The notes beneath the pieces are model-generated. The model made no database searches and was not told the DNA's origin. It saw nothing but the letters and a program-made list of their open reading frames with translations. The translations under genes and the position numbers were made by a program. Below, in pieces: positions 12,201 to 24,900 of a DNA stretch of 64,000 bases. How positions within the stretch are numbered: the first letter of the stretch is position 1; every line of letters begins with the position of its first letter. Location: the NCBI GenBank assembly GCA_964034945.1, contig OZ035962.1:48663931-48727930 (forward strand), in the 5' to 3' direction. This DNA comes from Chrysopilus asiliformis. Taxonomy: Eukaryota; Arthropoda; Insecta; Diptera; Rhagionidae.

Positions 12201-15200
12201 GACAGACTGACAGACTGACAGACTGACAGACTGACAGACTGACAGACTGACAGACTGACAGACTGACAGACTGACAGACTGACAGACTGACAGACTGACA
12301 GACTGACAGACTGACAGACTGACAGACTGACAGACTGACAGACTGACAGACTGACAGACTGACAGACTGACAGACTGACAGACTGACAGACTGACAGACT
12401 GACAGACTGACAGACTGACAGACTGACAGACTGACAGACTGACAGACTGACAGACTGACAGACTGACAGACTGACAGACTGACAGACTGACAGACTGACA
12501 GACTGACAGACTGACAGACTGACAGACTGACAGACTGACAGACTGACAGACTGACAGACTGACAGACTGACAGACTGACAGACTGACAGACTGACAGACT
12601 GACAGACTGACAGACTGACAGACTGACAGACTGACAGACTGACAGACTGACAGACTGACAGACTGACAGACTGACAGACTGACAGACTGACAGACTGACA
12701 GACTGACAGACTGACAGACTGACAGACTGACAGACTGACAGACTGACAGACTGACAGACTGACAGACTGACAGACTGACAGACTGACAGACTGACAGACT
12801 GACAGACTGACAGACTGACAGACTGACAGACTGACAGACTGACAGACTGACAGACTGACAGACTGACAGACTGACAGACTGACAGACTGACAGACTGACA
12901 GACTGACAGACTGACAGACTGACAGACTGACAGACTGACAGACTGACAGACTGACAGACTGACAGACTGACAGACTGACAGACTGACAGACTGACAGACT
13001 GACAGACTGACAGACTGACAGACTGACAGACTGACAGACTGACAGACTGACAGACTGACAGACTGACAGACTGACAGACTGACAGACTGACAGACTGACA
13101 GACTGACAGACTGACAGACTGACAGACTGACAGACTGACAGACTGACAGACTGACAGACTGACAGACTGACAGACTGACAGACTGACAGACTGACAGACT
13201 GACAGACTGACAGACTGACAGACTGACAGACTGACAGACTGACAGACTGACAGACTGACAGACTGACAGACTGACAGACTGACAGACTGACAGACTGACA
13301 GACTGACAGACTGACAGACTGACAGACTGACAGACTGACAGACTGACAGACTGACAGACTGACAGACTGACAGACTGACAGACTGACAGACTGACAGACT
13401 GACAGACTGACAGACTGACAGACTGACAGACTGACAGACTGACAGACTGACAGACTGACAGACTGACAGACTGACAGACTGACAGACTGACAGACTGACA
13501 GACTGACAGACTGACAGACTGACAGACTGACAGACTGACAGACTGACAGACTGACAGACTGACAGACTGACAGACTGACAGACTGACAGACTGACAGACT
13601 GACAGACTGACAGACTGACAGACTGACAGACTGACAGACTGACAGACTGACAGACTGACAGACTGACAGACTGACAGACTGACAGACTGACAGACTGACA
13701 GACTGACAGACTGACAGACTGACAGACTGACAGACTGACAGACTGACAGACTGACAGACTGACAGACTGACAGACTGACAGACTGACAGACTGACAGACT
13801 GACAGACTGACAGACTGACAGACTGACAGACTGACAGACTGACAGACTGACAGACTGACAGACTGACAGACTGACAGACTGACAGACTGACAGACTGACA
13901 GACTGACAGACTGACAGACTGACAGACTGACAGACTGACAGACTGACAGACTGACAGACTGACAGACTGACAGACTGACAGACTGACAGACTGACAGACT
14001 GACAGACTGACAGACTGACAGACTGACAGACTGACAGACTGACAGACTGACAGACTGACAGACTGACAGACTGACAGACTGACAGACTGACAGACTGACA
14101 GACTGACAGACTGACAGACTGACAGACTGACAGACTGACAGACTGACAGACTGACAGACTGACAGACTGACAGACTGACAGACTGACAGACTGACAGACT
14201 GACAGACTGACAGACTGACAGACTGACAGACTGACAGACTGACAGACTGACAGACTGACAGACTGACAGACTGACAGACTGACAGACTGACAGACTGACA
14301 GACTGACAGACTGACAGACTGACAGACTGACAGACTGACAGACTGACAGACTGACAGACTGACAGACTGACAGACTGACAGACTGACAGACTGACAGACT
14401 GACAGACTGACAGACTGACAGACTGACAGACTGACAGACTGACAGACTGACAGACTGACAGACTGACAGACTGACAGACTGACAGACTGACAGACTGACA
14501 GACTGACAGACTGACAGACTGACAGACTGACAGACTGACAGACTGACAGACTGACAGACTGACAGACTGACAGACTGACAGACTGACAGACTGACAGACT
14601 GACAGACTGACAGACTGACAGACTGACAGACTGACAGACTGACAGACTGACAGACTGACAGACTGACAGACTGACAGACTGACAGACTGACAGACTGACA
14701 GACTGACAGACTGACAGACTGACAGACTGACAGACTGACAGACTGACAGACTGACAGACTGACAGACTGACAGACTGACAGACTGACAGACTGACAGACT
14801 GACAGACTGACAGACTGACAGACTGACAGACTGACAGACTGACAGACTGACAGACTGACAGACTGACAGACTGACAGACTGACAGACTGACAGACTGACA
14901 GACTGACAGACTGACAGACTGACAGACTGACAGACTGACAGACTGACAGACTGACAGACTGACAGACTGACAGACTGACAGACTGACAGACTGACAGACT
15001 GACAGACTGACAGACTGACAGACTGACAGACTGACAGACTGACAGACTGACAGACTGACAGACTGACAGACTGACAGACTGACAGACTGACAGACTGACA
15101 GACTGACAGACTGACAGACTGACAGACTGACAGACTGACAGACTGACAGACTGACAGACTGACAGACTGACAGACTGACAGACTGACAGACTGACAGACT

Positions 15201-15553
15201 GACAGACTGACAGACTGACAGACTGACAGACTGACAGACTGACAGACTGACAGACTGACAGACTGACAGACTGACAGACTGACAGACTGACAGACTGACA
15301 GACTGACAGACTGACAGACTGACAGACTGACAGACTGACAGACTGACAGACTGACAGACTGACAGACTGACAGACTGACAGACTGACAGACTGACAGACT
15401 GACAGACTGACAGACTGACAGACTGACAGACTGACAGACTGACAGACTGACAGACTGACAGACTGACAGACTGACAGACTGACAGACTGACAGACTGACA
15501 GACTGACAGACTGACAGACTGACAGACTGACAGACTGACAGACTGACAGACTG
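9269..15553 (+). repeat. (GACAGACT)n tandem array 2
   Basis: About 785 units bounded on both sides by R1-clade elements. I found one base change in 6.3 kb (C to A at 11991). All three minus-strand frames stay open through it because a stop-free 8-bp unit repeats identically in every frame; these ORFs of more than 2000 codons are not genes. Confidence 0.98.
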
Positions 15554-16121
15554 AACTCCGCCGTAGCCGGTCCCAAGCCCGGTTGAGAAAGGAGGAGGGA
15601 TGATCGTACAGGGAAAGCACTGACCGTCTGTCCAGTCGTGGACATTCCAGTGTCGCAACTGATAAACCGATCACGAAACGTAAAACCCAGAAGCGTCGGA
15701 CCCACATTGGGCGGCTAACTGGTCGGCGTCTGTCACCATGTTAGGTGCGGCCGAAATTTAAGGAACGATTGCCGCCCCCGCTGTCACACGGGGAGTGCCA
15801 GACAAAACACCGCATTTCTTTTCTTTTGATGCGGTGTGAGGAAGGCTGATGTGAGTTTACTCTTCCGATGTGCTGACGGTGGGGAATCGGCAGGGACCAG
15901 CCACCTCGGGCCCTGATCAGGAAGTGTGCATTGGATGTGGAGTAGTGTCTACATTGCCACGGGCGAGCAATGGTCCGTCCGGAGTCCGGGACGGTTTAAG
16001 CGTAGGTCTGAACCTCAGGGAACTGGGGTAGGAGAAAATCTCCGAGGGTACACCCGTTCTCGGCTAATACGGCCCGCCCCCCTGCACACGATGCGCTGGA
16101 TATATACTCATATATAATAAT

Positions 16122-17005
16122 ATGGATAAAAAAGAAAAAACCATCAAAAACAACGACGAAAACGCCAGGGAGAAAATAGGAGAAGACCATGCGAACCCTT
16201 TTGGGCGAAGCAACATGGTGCAGAGATCCCCCCCCTTAGAAAGGAGTCCCAAATCTCTCTTGCTGGAAAAGAGGAACGCAACGAGAGACCAGGGCGCAGA
16301 GATGGATTCCTCTCAAACTGCAATAGGGCTCTCAACAGGGACACCACAGAGATGGGAACAGGAGAATATGGAGATTTCCGCCGAAGCGGAAACACCAGAG
16401 GAGACACCGCCGAAAGTAGATATGGCGAAAAATACCAAGAACGAAGAAGATGCGTTCTCCAAACTAGGAGTGATGATTGTGGAGCTCATGGAATATGTAA
16501 AGAACCGAAATAATGTACACCATGCCATCAAGGAGCAGATTCGCGCGATTAGAAGGGTCTACAACAAGGCTCGAGAGGAAACTGAAACTCGAAAAACCGC
16601 TCAAATGCCGAAAAAGGAGGAGAGTGCAACGCAAACGACGCCAAAGATAGTGCTTCCTAAACCAGTGCTCAGCATCAACCGAACACAAAAAAGGGGAAGA
16701 GAGATAACGGGTGACAACCACAGTCGGATGCACACACCGAAGAGACAGAAAGGTTCGCCAAAGAAAGACTCGGGAGAAAGAAGGGACATGCCAAGGAAGC
16801 CCCAAAATCCGACGAAAGAAGAAAAGTCTCGACCAATTAAAGCGGCACAAGGCACAGTCAAAGACGCAAAAAGAAAACCTCAATCGAGAAGTCGACCAGA
16901 TGCCATGATAATATCGGCGAAAGGGGAAGCTACATACGCGGAGATTCTTCGTAAAATTAAATCAGACCCTTCTCTTAAAGAGTTGGGAGATAACGTGAGC
17001 CGAAT
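16122..17005 (+). pseudogene. LINE ORF1, 5' part, interrupted by a transposon
   Basis: The first ~75 codons resemble the ORF1 at 4512 closely; beyond that the sequence is clearly divergent but keeps NVHHAIK and the TYAEILRKIKSDPSLKELGDNVSRI domain. Reading continues into the inserted TIR element and stops there at 17022-17024. The frame resumes after the insertion at 19416 once the 7-bp duplication is counted once, so the break is due to the insertion rather than to point decay. Confidence 0.85.
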
Positions 17006-17965
17006 CATAGAAAAATATACTTAAATAGAACTGTCGCTTCAGGGGTTTTCCATATACCAGTGTAAGAGGAAGCGGGATGAACTTAGGAATTTTATATACT
17101 TTCTCTCTTTACCACATTCATCAGATAGGAAACATAAAAAAAAAGTGCTAAAAGCAAGCAATCAGGGTTAGTCAGCTATATTCTAAACGTTAAAAATTTC
17201 TCTAAAGTATGGAGCAAAACAAAAATTTTTAGTATGGTTTTAACTGTTTAAGTGTTTTTTAGTCATGTTTATGGTGAAAGGAATTTTACTAAAGATTCTT
17301 AATGCGGAAAAAATTGAATTACAATGGAAAAATTGCACTTAAACTGTTTTGTTGTACTAAAATGCAAATTCATGCGTGTACTAAAACTTTGCACATCCCT
17401 GAAATTTCTATTTGACATTTTCTCTTACACCCGACCCCCTTTGTCATTTGTACCAGAACATACAAGGCAAGTTGAGGTGAGAAGCAAGCGGATTTTTTGT
17501 TTTGAACTATTTGTTTATGTTTCAGTATCTTATCCTACGAATAAGAATAACAGGAAGACAGAATCTGCACATCTACAGTGTCCGTGAGTGAAGCATTTTT
17601 TCTGAATAGCCCCAAAGAGATTTCTGATTATCCCCAAAGAGATTTTACCGTCCGAAAAGTCACATTTAGTCACATTTTTTCACATTTCCACAGCATGTCA
17701 CGTTATTTTATGTTTTTATCATTAATAAGCGGTGAGTTTTGCATCGAAATTAATTTAGTTTGCGCGAATTAAGTCAGTAAATTAAACAAAATTCGATGAA
17801 AACCGAAACGTGAAAACTGGCTTCAATTATAAACACGAGAACTGTCAAATAGATGGTATTACCATATAACTTTTATTTGTACCTAAACTAAAAATAGCGC
17901 CAAATTTAAAATTTATGGATGTTTTTGTATACCCTATTCTAAAATACAACCTAACATTTGTTATA

Positions 17966-18763
17966 CAGTAATCCCCCGCTTTACGGACGGGATGCGTTCT
18001 ACGGAAACTGTCCGTGTATCGAAAATCCGTAAAACGAAACCTATTTTAGTATGAGATTGTACTGGGAATAAATAGATGTGTTCCAATCAATAGAAATGTC
18101 CGTAGAAAGAAACCTATTTTAGTATAAGATCGTATTAAAAATAGATAGATGCGTACCAATAAAATCCGTAATATGAAACAGATTAGTATAATATATTAAA
18201 ATAATTATTTAACCACTAGAATAATGAGAAAACTATATAATTATAGAAAAAAAATATTTATACTACTTGAAATGGAGCATAAATCAATTGAATATGTTAA
18301 AACCAACAAAATATTATGGGACAAATCATGCCGCGGACAAAAAAACGTAGCTGTTTCTACGTAGGTTTCTGCTAGTTTCGTCAGAATTCAAATTTCATTG
18401 TGGGACAGAAAGCAGATTCTGCTGCTGCTGCTGCCTCTGCCCAATTGGAGTTCTCGCTTAAGAATAGCAAATAGATTTTTTAAAAATACACCGCACTGCA
18501 GTTTTTTATTGCCTTTTTTTAATTCTCTTTTGTGTATACACAAAATGTGTCAGAAATTTCGGGGAAATTAAGTATGTACATTTACAATAAATACAACATT
18601 TTTTCTTTTTCTTTTTCTTGATTTTTTTCTGTGATTCAAAAAAAAATTTTTTTGTCCGTAATAGCGAATTTTTTTATCCGTATAGCGAATTTGTTCCTAT
18701 ATTAGTCATGTCCGTAACTTCGAATTTCCGTAAAACGAGCGTCCGTATAGCGGGAGATTACTG
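17966..18763. mobile_element. TA-flanked MITE, pogo/Tc1-mariner-like termini
   Basis: The 798 bp element has ~23-bp near-perfect inverted termini beginning CAGTAATCCCCCGCTTTACG at the left and the matching CTCCCGCTATACGG form at the right, flanked by TA on both sides (17964-17965, 18764-18765). CAGT ends with a TA duplication are typical of pogo/Tc1-mariner elements. Internal sequence repeats TCCGTAAAACGAA-like motifs and has no coding capacity. It is nested in the 17006-19408 element. Confidence 0.82.
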
Positions 18764-18978
18764 TACTCCTTTTATACCTTCAAAATGGCGTACCTAAAAA
18801 AAATAACTGAAACTAAACTCCTATTACCCTTCTGCAAACTAATTTCATTGTTAGGATAATATTAAATGAAGTATGACTTGAGCAGAAAACATTTTATTTT
18901 CGCTCTTATTCAACTTAACAAAACACAAATCATGGACAAAAAATAACCAAACGTTAATATTTCTTTTCCACTCTTGCA

Positions 18979-19020
18979 AAGAGCATTATAGAGAAGTTGA
19001 AAATTCTCTATAATGCTCTT
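18979..19020. repeat. Perfect 17-bp hairpin
   Basis: AAGAGCATTATAGAGAA (18979-18995) is followed after an 8-nt spacer by its exact complement (19004-19020). It lies near the right end of the TIR element. It could form a cruciform or a hairpin in RNA; no function is claimed. Confidence 0.6.
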
Positions 19021-19408
19021 CATTTTAACTGAAAACCAGCGTTTTTTAAACTATTTGTACAGGGGTTTGGATCGAAAAAAAAGTTACAAACAAAAGTGTA
19101 TTGAAGAGTTTTACTAAATTTCGTAATGTTAACACTATTTATAATTAAAAAGTCTGAAAACATTTACTTCATTTACGGATTGCAAAAATATTTTTTTCCT
19201 TGTACTAAACATTAATATATATCTGGCAATATTGGTTCTCAACATTTATAAACATGACATATATTTTCTCATTCCCTCTCAAATGCGAAGCGAGAGGCCT
19301 TTGCTCGCGCTGCAAAGAAGAGATAGCGCGACTTTCCCCTCATTTTAGGGGAAATATTTCAACAATTTAGTTCTGAGCAAAAGTTCTATTTAAGTATATT
19401 TTTCTATG

Positions 19409-21000
19409 GCCGAATTCGGAGAACGCAAAGAGGCGACCTGCTACTGGAAATCAAGAAGTCGAGTGAGGGGAATAGAGATAGCTACCACAGCCAAGTAGCG
19501 AAATCCCTGGGTCAACAAGCGGAGGTTAAAATGAAAAGGAACGAGACACTAATAGAGTGTAAAGACCTTGACGAGGTAACCACGGAGACGGACATCTGCA
19601 CGGCGCTGATAGACCAGCTTGAAATAGCAGACATACCAGAGACTGCCATAAAGAGCCTTAGAAATGCATACGGTGGTACAAAAACAGCTACAATAAGCCT
19701 CCCAGTCGAAGCAGCGCGAAAGGCACTAGCAGTAGGCAAAATCCGAGTCGGTTGGGTCATCTGCATGAGCTCGCTATCCGAACTGAACATTCCAGACTAT
19801 TTATTGAGACTCATAGGAAGCTACTTTACGGAAAGGGAACTATTCTTCTACACGGACGATGGTCCGAAAAGGCACAAAGTCACAGCAGGAGTTCCTCAGG
19901 GCTCAGTCCTCGGACCCTTACTGTGGAACGTGATGTACAATGGACTACTAGAGCTAGATGTACCCGAGGAAGTTAAAATCATAGGCTTCGCAGACGACAT
20001 TGCAGTTGTCGTGGTAGCACGCTTCACAGATGAACTAGAGTTGTACGTAAATGAAACGATGAGTCGAATAAAACAGTGGCTTCAAACCGCTGGACTCGAA
20101 CTAGCAGAGCAGAAAACTGAAGCTGTGCTGATCAGCAAAAGGCGTAAAAGGGAGACAATAAACGTAACTCTAGGAAACCACACAATCCAGTCCAAGGATA
20201 CCATCAAATACTTGGGGGTGATGATTGACCGAAAACTCAACTTTAAACCTCACCTAAAATACACAGCTGAGAAGGCATCAATAGTCAGCAACGCGCTCTC
20301 AAAGATGATGCCCAATATTGGAGGTCCACGACAGAGCAGAAGGCTTCTAGTCTCTAGAGTAGTTAGTTCCATCATCTTGTACGCCGCACCAATATGGGCG
20401 AACGCAATGCTAAGCACCAAGGTGATCCAAAAGGAAGTAAGAACTGTATACCGGTTGAGCGCGCTACGAGTATGCAGCGGGTTTCGAACAACGTCAGACC
20501 AAGCAGCGTGCGTGATTGCAGGAATGATCCCCATAGACATCCTCGCAGACGAAGCGCGTCGCTTGTACAAGGGAAAACAAGCGAACCCACAATTGGACAG
20601 AAACGAATGGCGGAAGTCGGAACGAGAGGAGTCCGTAAAACGGTGGCAGGAACAGTGGGAACGAGCGAAAAACGGCCGCTGGACCTACAAGCTAATTCCA
20701 AATATAGGAAACTGGTTGAACCGGCATCACGGGGACGTTAGCTTCAACCTAACACAGTTTTTAACTGGACACGGAGGGTACCGAAAATACTTGCACCGCT
20801 TCGGTATCGACGACTCACCAGACTGCCCCAGTTGTACGGGGGTAATGGAAGACCAGGAACATGTGCTATTCTCTTGTCCGAGATTTGCAACAGAAAGAAC
20901 AACACTGGAAGCTGCACTCGGTACTAATATAACTGCAGAAAATATAGTAGATGAGATGATAAAGTCCCACGAGAATTGGAAAGCTGTGGACATCACAATG
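19409..21000 (+). pseudogene. LINE ORF1-RT in-frame fusion by internal deletion
   Basis: After the insertion the ORF1 frame continues (TLIECKDLDEVTTETDIC, ...KIRVGWVICM near 19765). About 10 codons later it becomes RT sequence (LNIPDYLLRLIGSYF) with AGVPQGSVLGPLLWNVMYNG, catalytic GFADDIAVVV, the thumb region and the C-terminal CPSCTGVMEDQEHVLFSC knuckle. Relative to the first LINE the deletion removes roughly 2 kb (equivalent to about 5830-7790): ORF1 zinc knuckles, endonuclease and RT fingers. The fusion is in frame and stop-free for over 480 codons up to the N gap. It cannot be an active element without the missing parts; retention of the frame may be chance. Confidence 0.87.
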
Positions 21001-21200
21001 NNNNNNNNNNNNNNNNNNNNNNNNNNNNNNNNNNNNNNNNNNNNNNNNNNNNNNNNNNNNNNNNNNNNNNNNNNNNNNNNNNNNNNNNNNNNNNNNNNNN
21101 NNNNNNNNNNNNNNNNNNNNNNNNNNNNNNNNNNNNNNNNNNNNNNNNNNNNNNNNNNNNNNNNNNNNNNNNNNNNNNNNNNNNNNNNNNNNNNNNNNNN
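21001..21200. other. Assembly gap (200 N)
   Basis: Undetermined bases. The 3' end of the second LINE, and any array sequence after it, are lost here. ORFs drawn across the Ns have no meaning. The 55 bases following the gap (21201-21255) are of unknown origin. Confidence 0.99.
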
Positions 21201-21255
21201 ACAAAATCTACGACCCTGCGCAATTTACGCTAGAGCCCTGTCGCGTTGTCAACCT

Positions 21256-21901
21256 AAGACGACCTCCCAATAAATTCTTGGTCTATTCAAAAATATCAAA
21301 AACGTACAAAATTTGAGATAACTTGAGAACTGTAAAAGATATCAATTTACGGTAAATGGCAAAAATGTAGAAAATGTTAACATCTTTAATTATTCTTTTA
21401 ACTGATTTGTCGAAAAACCGTTAGTTTGCAAATTATTCGCAAACATATGATTTTTTACATATTAATGCAAATATCTCAATAACGGTAAAAGATAACGGAT
21501 AACGGTAAGAAACAAAATTGTGCAGAATGCCATTCTCATTAATTCACTTCATACATTCAGTCAGCAAAAACCCGTTAGTTTTCGAGATAATCGCAAAAAA
21601 CTGTTTTCTTGGAAATAACGGGTTATCTCGATAACGGGTTGAGATATCGAGTTATAGCTAAAGACAAAAGCGTGGGAAATTTTATTTTCTCCAAGTTTTG
21701 TCATACTTAAGGCCACTAAAAAACGCGTAGTTTGGGAGTAAATCGAGAAAAACGAAATTGCGATTTTTGAAAAACCGCCATTTTGGATACTTCCGGTTAA
21801 CGGATTTCCACCAAAAGTTGATAGGATCGTCCCATTTCAGGACCCAACATGCCTATAAAATTTCATGACGCTAGCTCTATTAGTTTTTGCGAAATCTTGT
21901 A
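21256..21901 (+). repeat. Satellite-flanking repeat A, copy 2
   Basis: Homologous over its full length to 769-1416, again starting GACGACCTCCC and ending at CTTGTACACAGACTGACAG, where array 3 begins. Differences include a CTCTATT-containing insertion near the right end. The sequence to its left differs from that left of copy 1, so repeat A plus satellite looks like the repeated unit. Confidence 0.75.
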
Positions 21902-24900
21902 CACAGACTGACAGACAGACTGACAGACAGACAGACAGACTGACAGACAGACAGACAGACTGACAGACTGACAGACTGACAGACTGACAGACTGACAGAC
22001 TGACAGACTGACAGACTGACAGACTGACAGACTGACAGACTGACAGACTGACAGACTGACAGACTGACAGACTGACAGACTGACAGACTGACAGACTGAC
22101 AGACTGACAGACTGACAGACTGACAGACTGACAGACTGACAGACTGACAGACTGACAGACTGACAGACTGACAGACTGACAGACTGACAGACTGACAGAC
22201 TGACAGACTGACAGACTGACAGACTGACAGACTGACAGACTGACAGACTGACAGACTGACAGACTGACAGACTGACAGACTGACAGACTGACAGACTGAC
22301 AGACTGACAGACTGACAGACTGACAGACTGACAGACTGACAGACTGACAGACTGACAGACTGACAGACTGACAGACTGACAGACTGACAGACTGACAGAC
22401 TGACAGACTGACAGACTGACAGACTGACAGACTGACAGACTGACAGACTGACAGACTGACAGACTGACAGACTGACAGACTGACAGACTGACAGACTGAC
22501 AGACTGACAGACTGACAGACTGACAGACTGACAGACTGACAGACTGACAGACTGACAGACTGACAGACTGACAGACTGACAGACTGACAGACTGACAGAC
22601 TGACAGACTGACAGACTGACAGACTGACAGACTGACAGACTGACAGACTGACAGACTGACAGACTGACAGACTGACAGACTGACAGACTGACAGACTGAC
22701 AGACTGACAGACTGACAGACTGACAGACTGACAGACTGACAGACTGACAGACTGACAGACTGACAGACTGACAGACTGACAGACTGACAGACTGACAGAC
22801 TGACAGACTGACAGACTGACAGACTGACAGACTGACAGACTGACAGACTGACAGACTGACAGACTGACAGACTGACAGACTGACAGACTGACAGACTGAC
22901 AGACTGACAGACTGACAGACTGACAGACTGACAGACTGACAGACTGACAGACTGACAGACTGACAGACTGACAGACTGACAGACTGACAGACTGACAGAC
23001 TGACAGACTGACAGACTGACAGACTGACAGACTGACAGACTGACAGACTGACAGACTGACAGACTGACAGACTGACAGACTGACAGACTGACAGACTGAC
23101 AGACTGACAGACTGACAGACTGACAGACTGACAGACTGACAGACTGACAGACTGACAGACTGACAGACTGACAGACTGACAGACTGACAGACTGACAGAC
23201 TGACAGACTGACAGACTGACAGACTGACAGACTGACAGACTGACAGACTGACAGACTGACAGACTGACAGACTGACAGACTGACAGACTGACAGACTGAC
23301 AGACTGACAGACTGACAGACTGACAGACTGACAGACTGACAGACTGACAGACTGACAGACTGACAGACTGACAGACTGACAGACTGACAGACTGACAGAC
23401 TGACAGACTGACAGACTGACAGACTGACAGACTGACAGACTGACAGACTGACAGACTGACAGACTGACAGACTGACAGACTGACAGACTGACAGACTGAC
23501 AGACTGACAGACTGACAGACTGACAGACTGACAGACTGACAGACTGACAGACTGACAGACTGACAGACAGACTGACTGACAGACTGACAGACTGACAGAC
23601 TGACAGACTGACAGACTGACAGACTGACAGACTGACAGACTGACAGACTGACAGACTGACAGACTGACAGACTGACAGACTGACAGACTGACAGACTGAC
23701 AGACTGACAGACTGACAGACTGACAGACTGACAGACTGACAGACTGACAGACTGACAGACTGACAGACTGACAGACTGACAGACTGACAGACTGACAGAC
23801 TGACAGACTGACAGACTGACAGACTGACAGACTGACAGACTGACAGACTGACAGACTGACAGACTGACAGACTGACAGACTGACAGACTGACAGACTGAC
23901 AGACTGACAGACTGACAGACTGACAGACTGACAGACTGACAGACTGACAGACTGACAGACTGACAGACTGACAGACTGACAGACTGACAGACTGACAGAC
24001 TGACAGACTGACAGACTGACAGACTGACAGACTGACAGACTGACAGACTGACAGACTGACAGACTGACAGACTGACAGACTGACAGACTGACAGACTGAC
24101 AGACTGACAGACTGACAGACTGACAGACTGACAGACTGACAGACTGACAGACTGACAGACTGACAGACTGACAGACTGACAGACTGACAGACTGACAGAC
24201 TGACAGACTGACAGACTGACAGACTGACAGACTGACAGACTGACAGACTGACAGACTGACAGACTGACAGACTGACAGACTGACAGACTGACAGACTGAC
24301 AGACTGACAGACTGACAGACTGACAGACTGACAGACTGACAGACTGACAGACTGACAGACTGACAGACTGACAGACTGACAGACTGACAGACTGACAGAC
24401 TGACAGACTGACAGACTGACAGACTGACAGACTGACAGACTGACAGACTGACAGACTGACAGACTGACAGACTGACAGACTGACAGACTGACAGACTGAC
24501 AGACTGACAGACTGACAGACTGACAGACTGACAGACTGACAGACTGACAGACTGACAGACTGACAGACTGACAGACTGACAGACTGACAGACTGACAGAC
24601 TGACAGACTGACAGACTGACAGACTGACAGACTGACAGACTGACAGACTGACAGACTGACAGACTGACAGACTGACAGACTGACAGACTGACAGACTGAC
24701 AGACTGACAGACTGACAGACTGACAGACTGACAGACTGACAGACTGACAGACTGACAGACTGACAGACTGACAGACTGACAGACTGACAGACTGACAGAC
24801 TGACAGACTGACAGACTGACAGACTGACAGACTGACAGACTGACAGACTGACAGACTGACAGACTGACAGACTGACAGACTGACAGACTGACAGACTGAC

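Larger units (their letters stand above)
17006..19408. mobile_element. TIR DNA transposon/MITE with 7-bp target duplication
   Basis: The ends form a perfect 27-bp inverted repeat starting CATAGAAAAATATACTT (17006-17032 and 19382-19408). The flanking GCCGAAT (16999-17005 and 19409-19415) is a 7-bp target-site duplication; discounting one copy puts ORF1 back in frame with the sequence seen in the other LINE, which fixes the duplication length. I see no transposase ORF, so it is non-autonomous. A 7-bp duplication with CATA ends could suggest a P- or hAT-related family, but I cannot classify it. It hosts a second insertion (17966-18763) and a perfect 17-bp hairpin (18979-19020). Confidence 0.88.
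15554..21000 (+). mobile_element. Second R1-clade LINE, internally deleted, with nested insertions
   Basis: It begins with the same AACTCCGCCG 5' end at the right edge of array 2 and retains the leader (15554-16121), ORF1 (from 16122) and most of the RT and C-terminus up to the assembly gap. A 2403 bp transposon (17006-19408) lies in ORF1. A deletion removes the ORF1 zinc knuckles, the endonuclease and the early RT. The leader is nearly identical to the first copy, but the ORF1 body and RT are only moderately similar, so the body belongs to a different, related family. The 3' end is lost in the Ns. Confidence 0.9.

Noticed and set aside
17324..17772. Short ORFs inside the TIR element as a transposase
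   Set aside because: They have no recognisable motif, differ in frame and are short; the element looks non-autonomous.
20976..21273. ORFs crossing the N block
   Set aside because: They are created by undetermined bases and carry no information.
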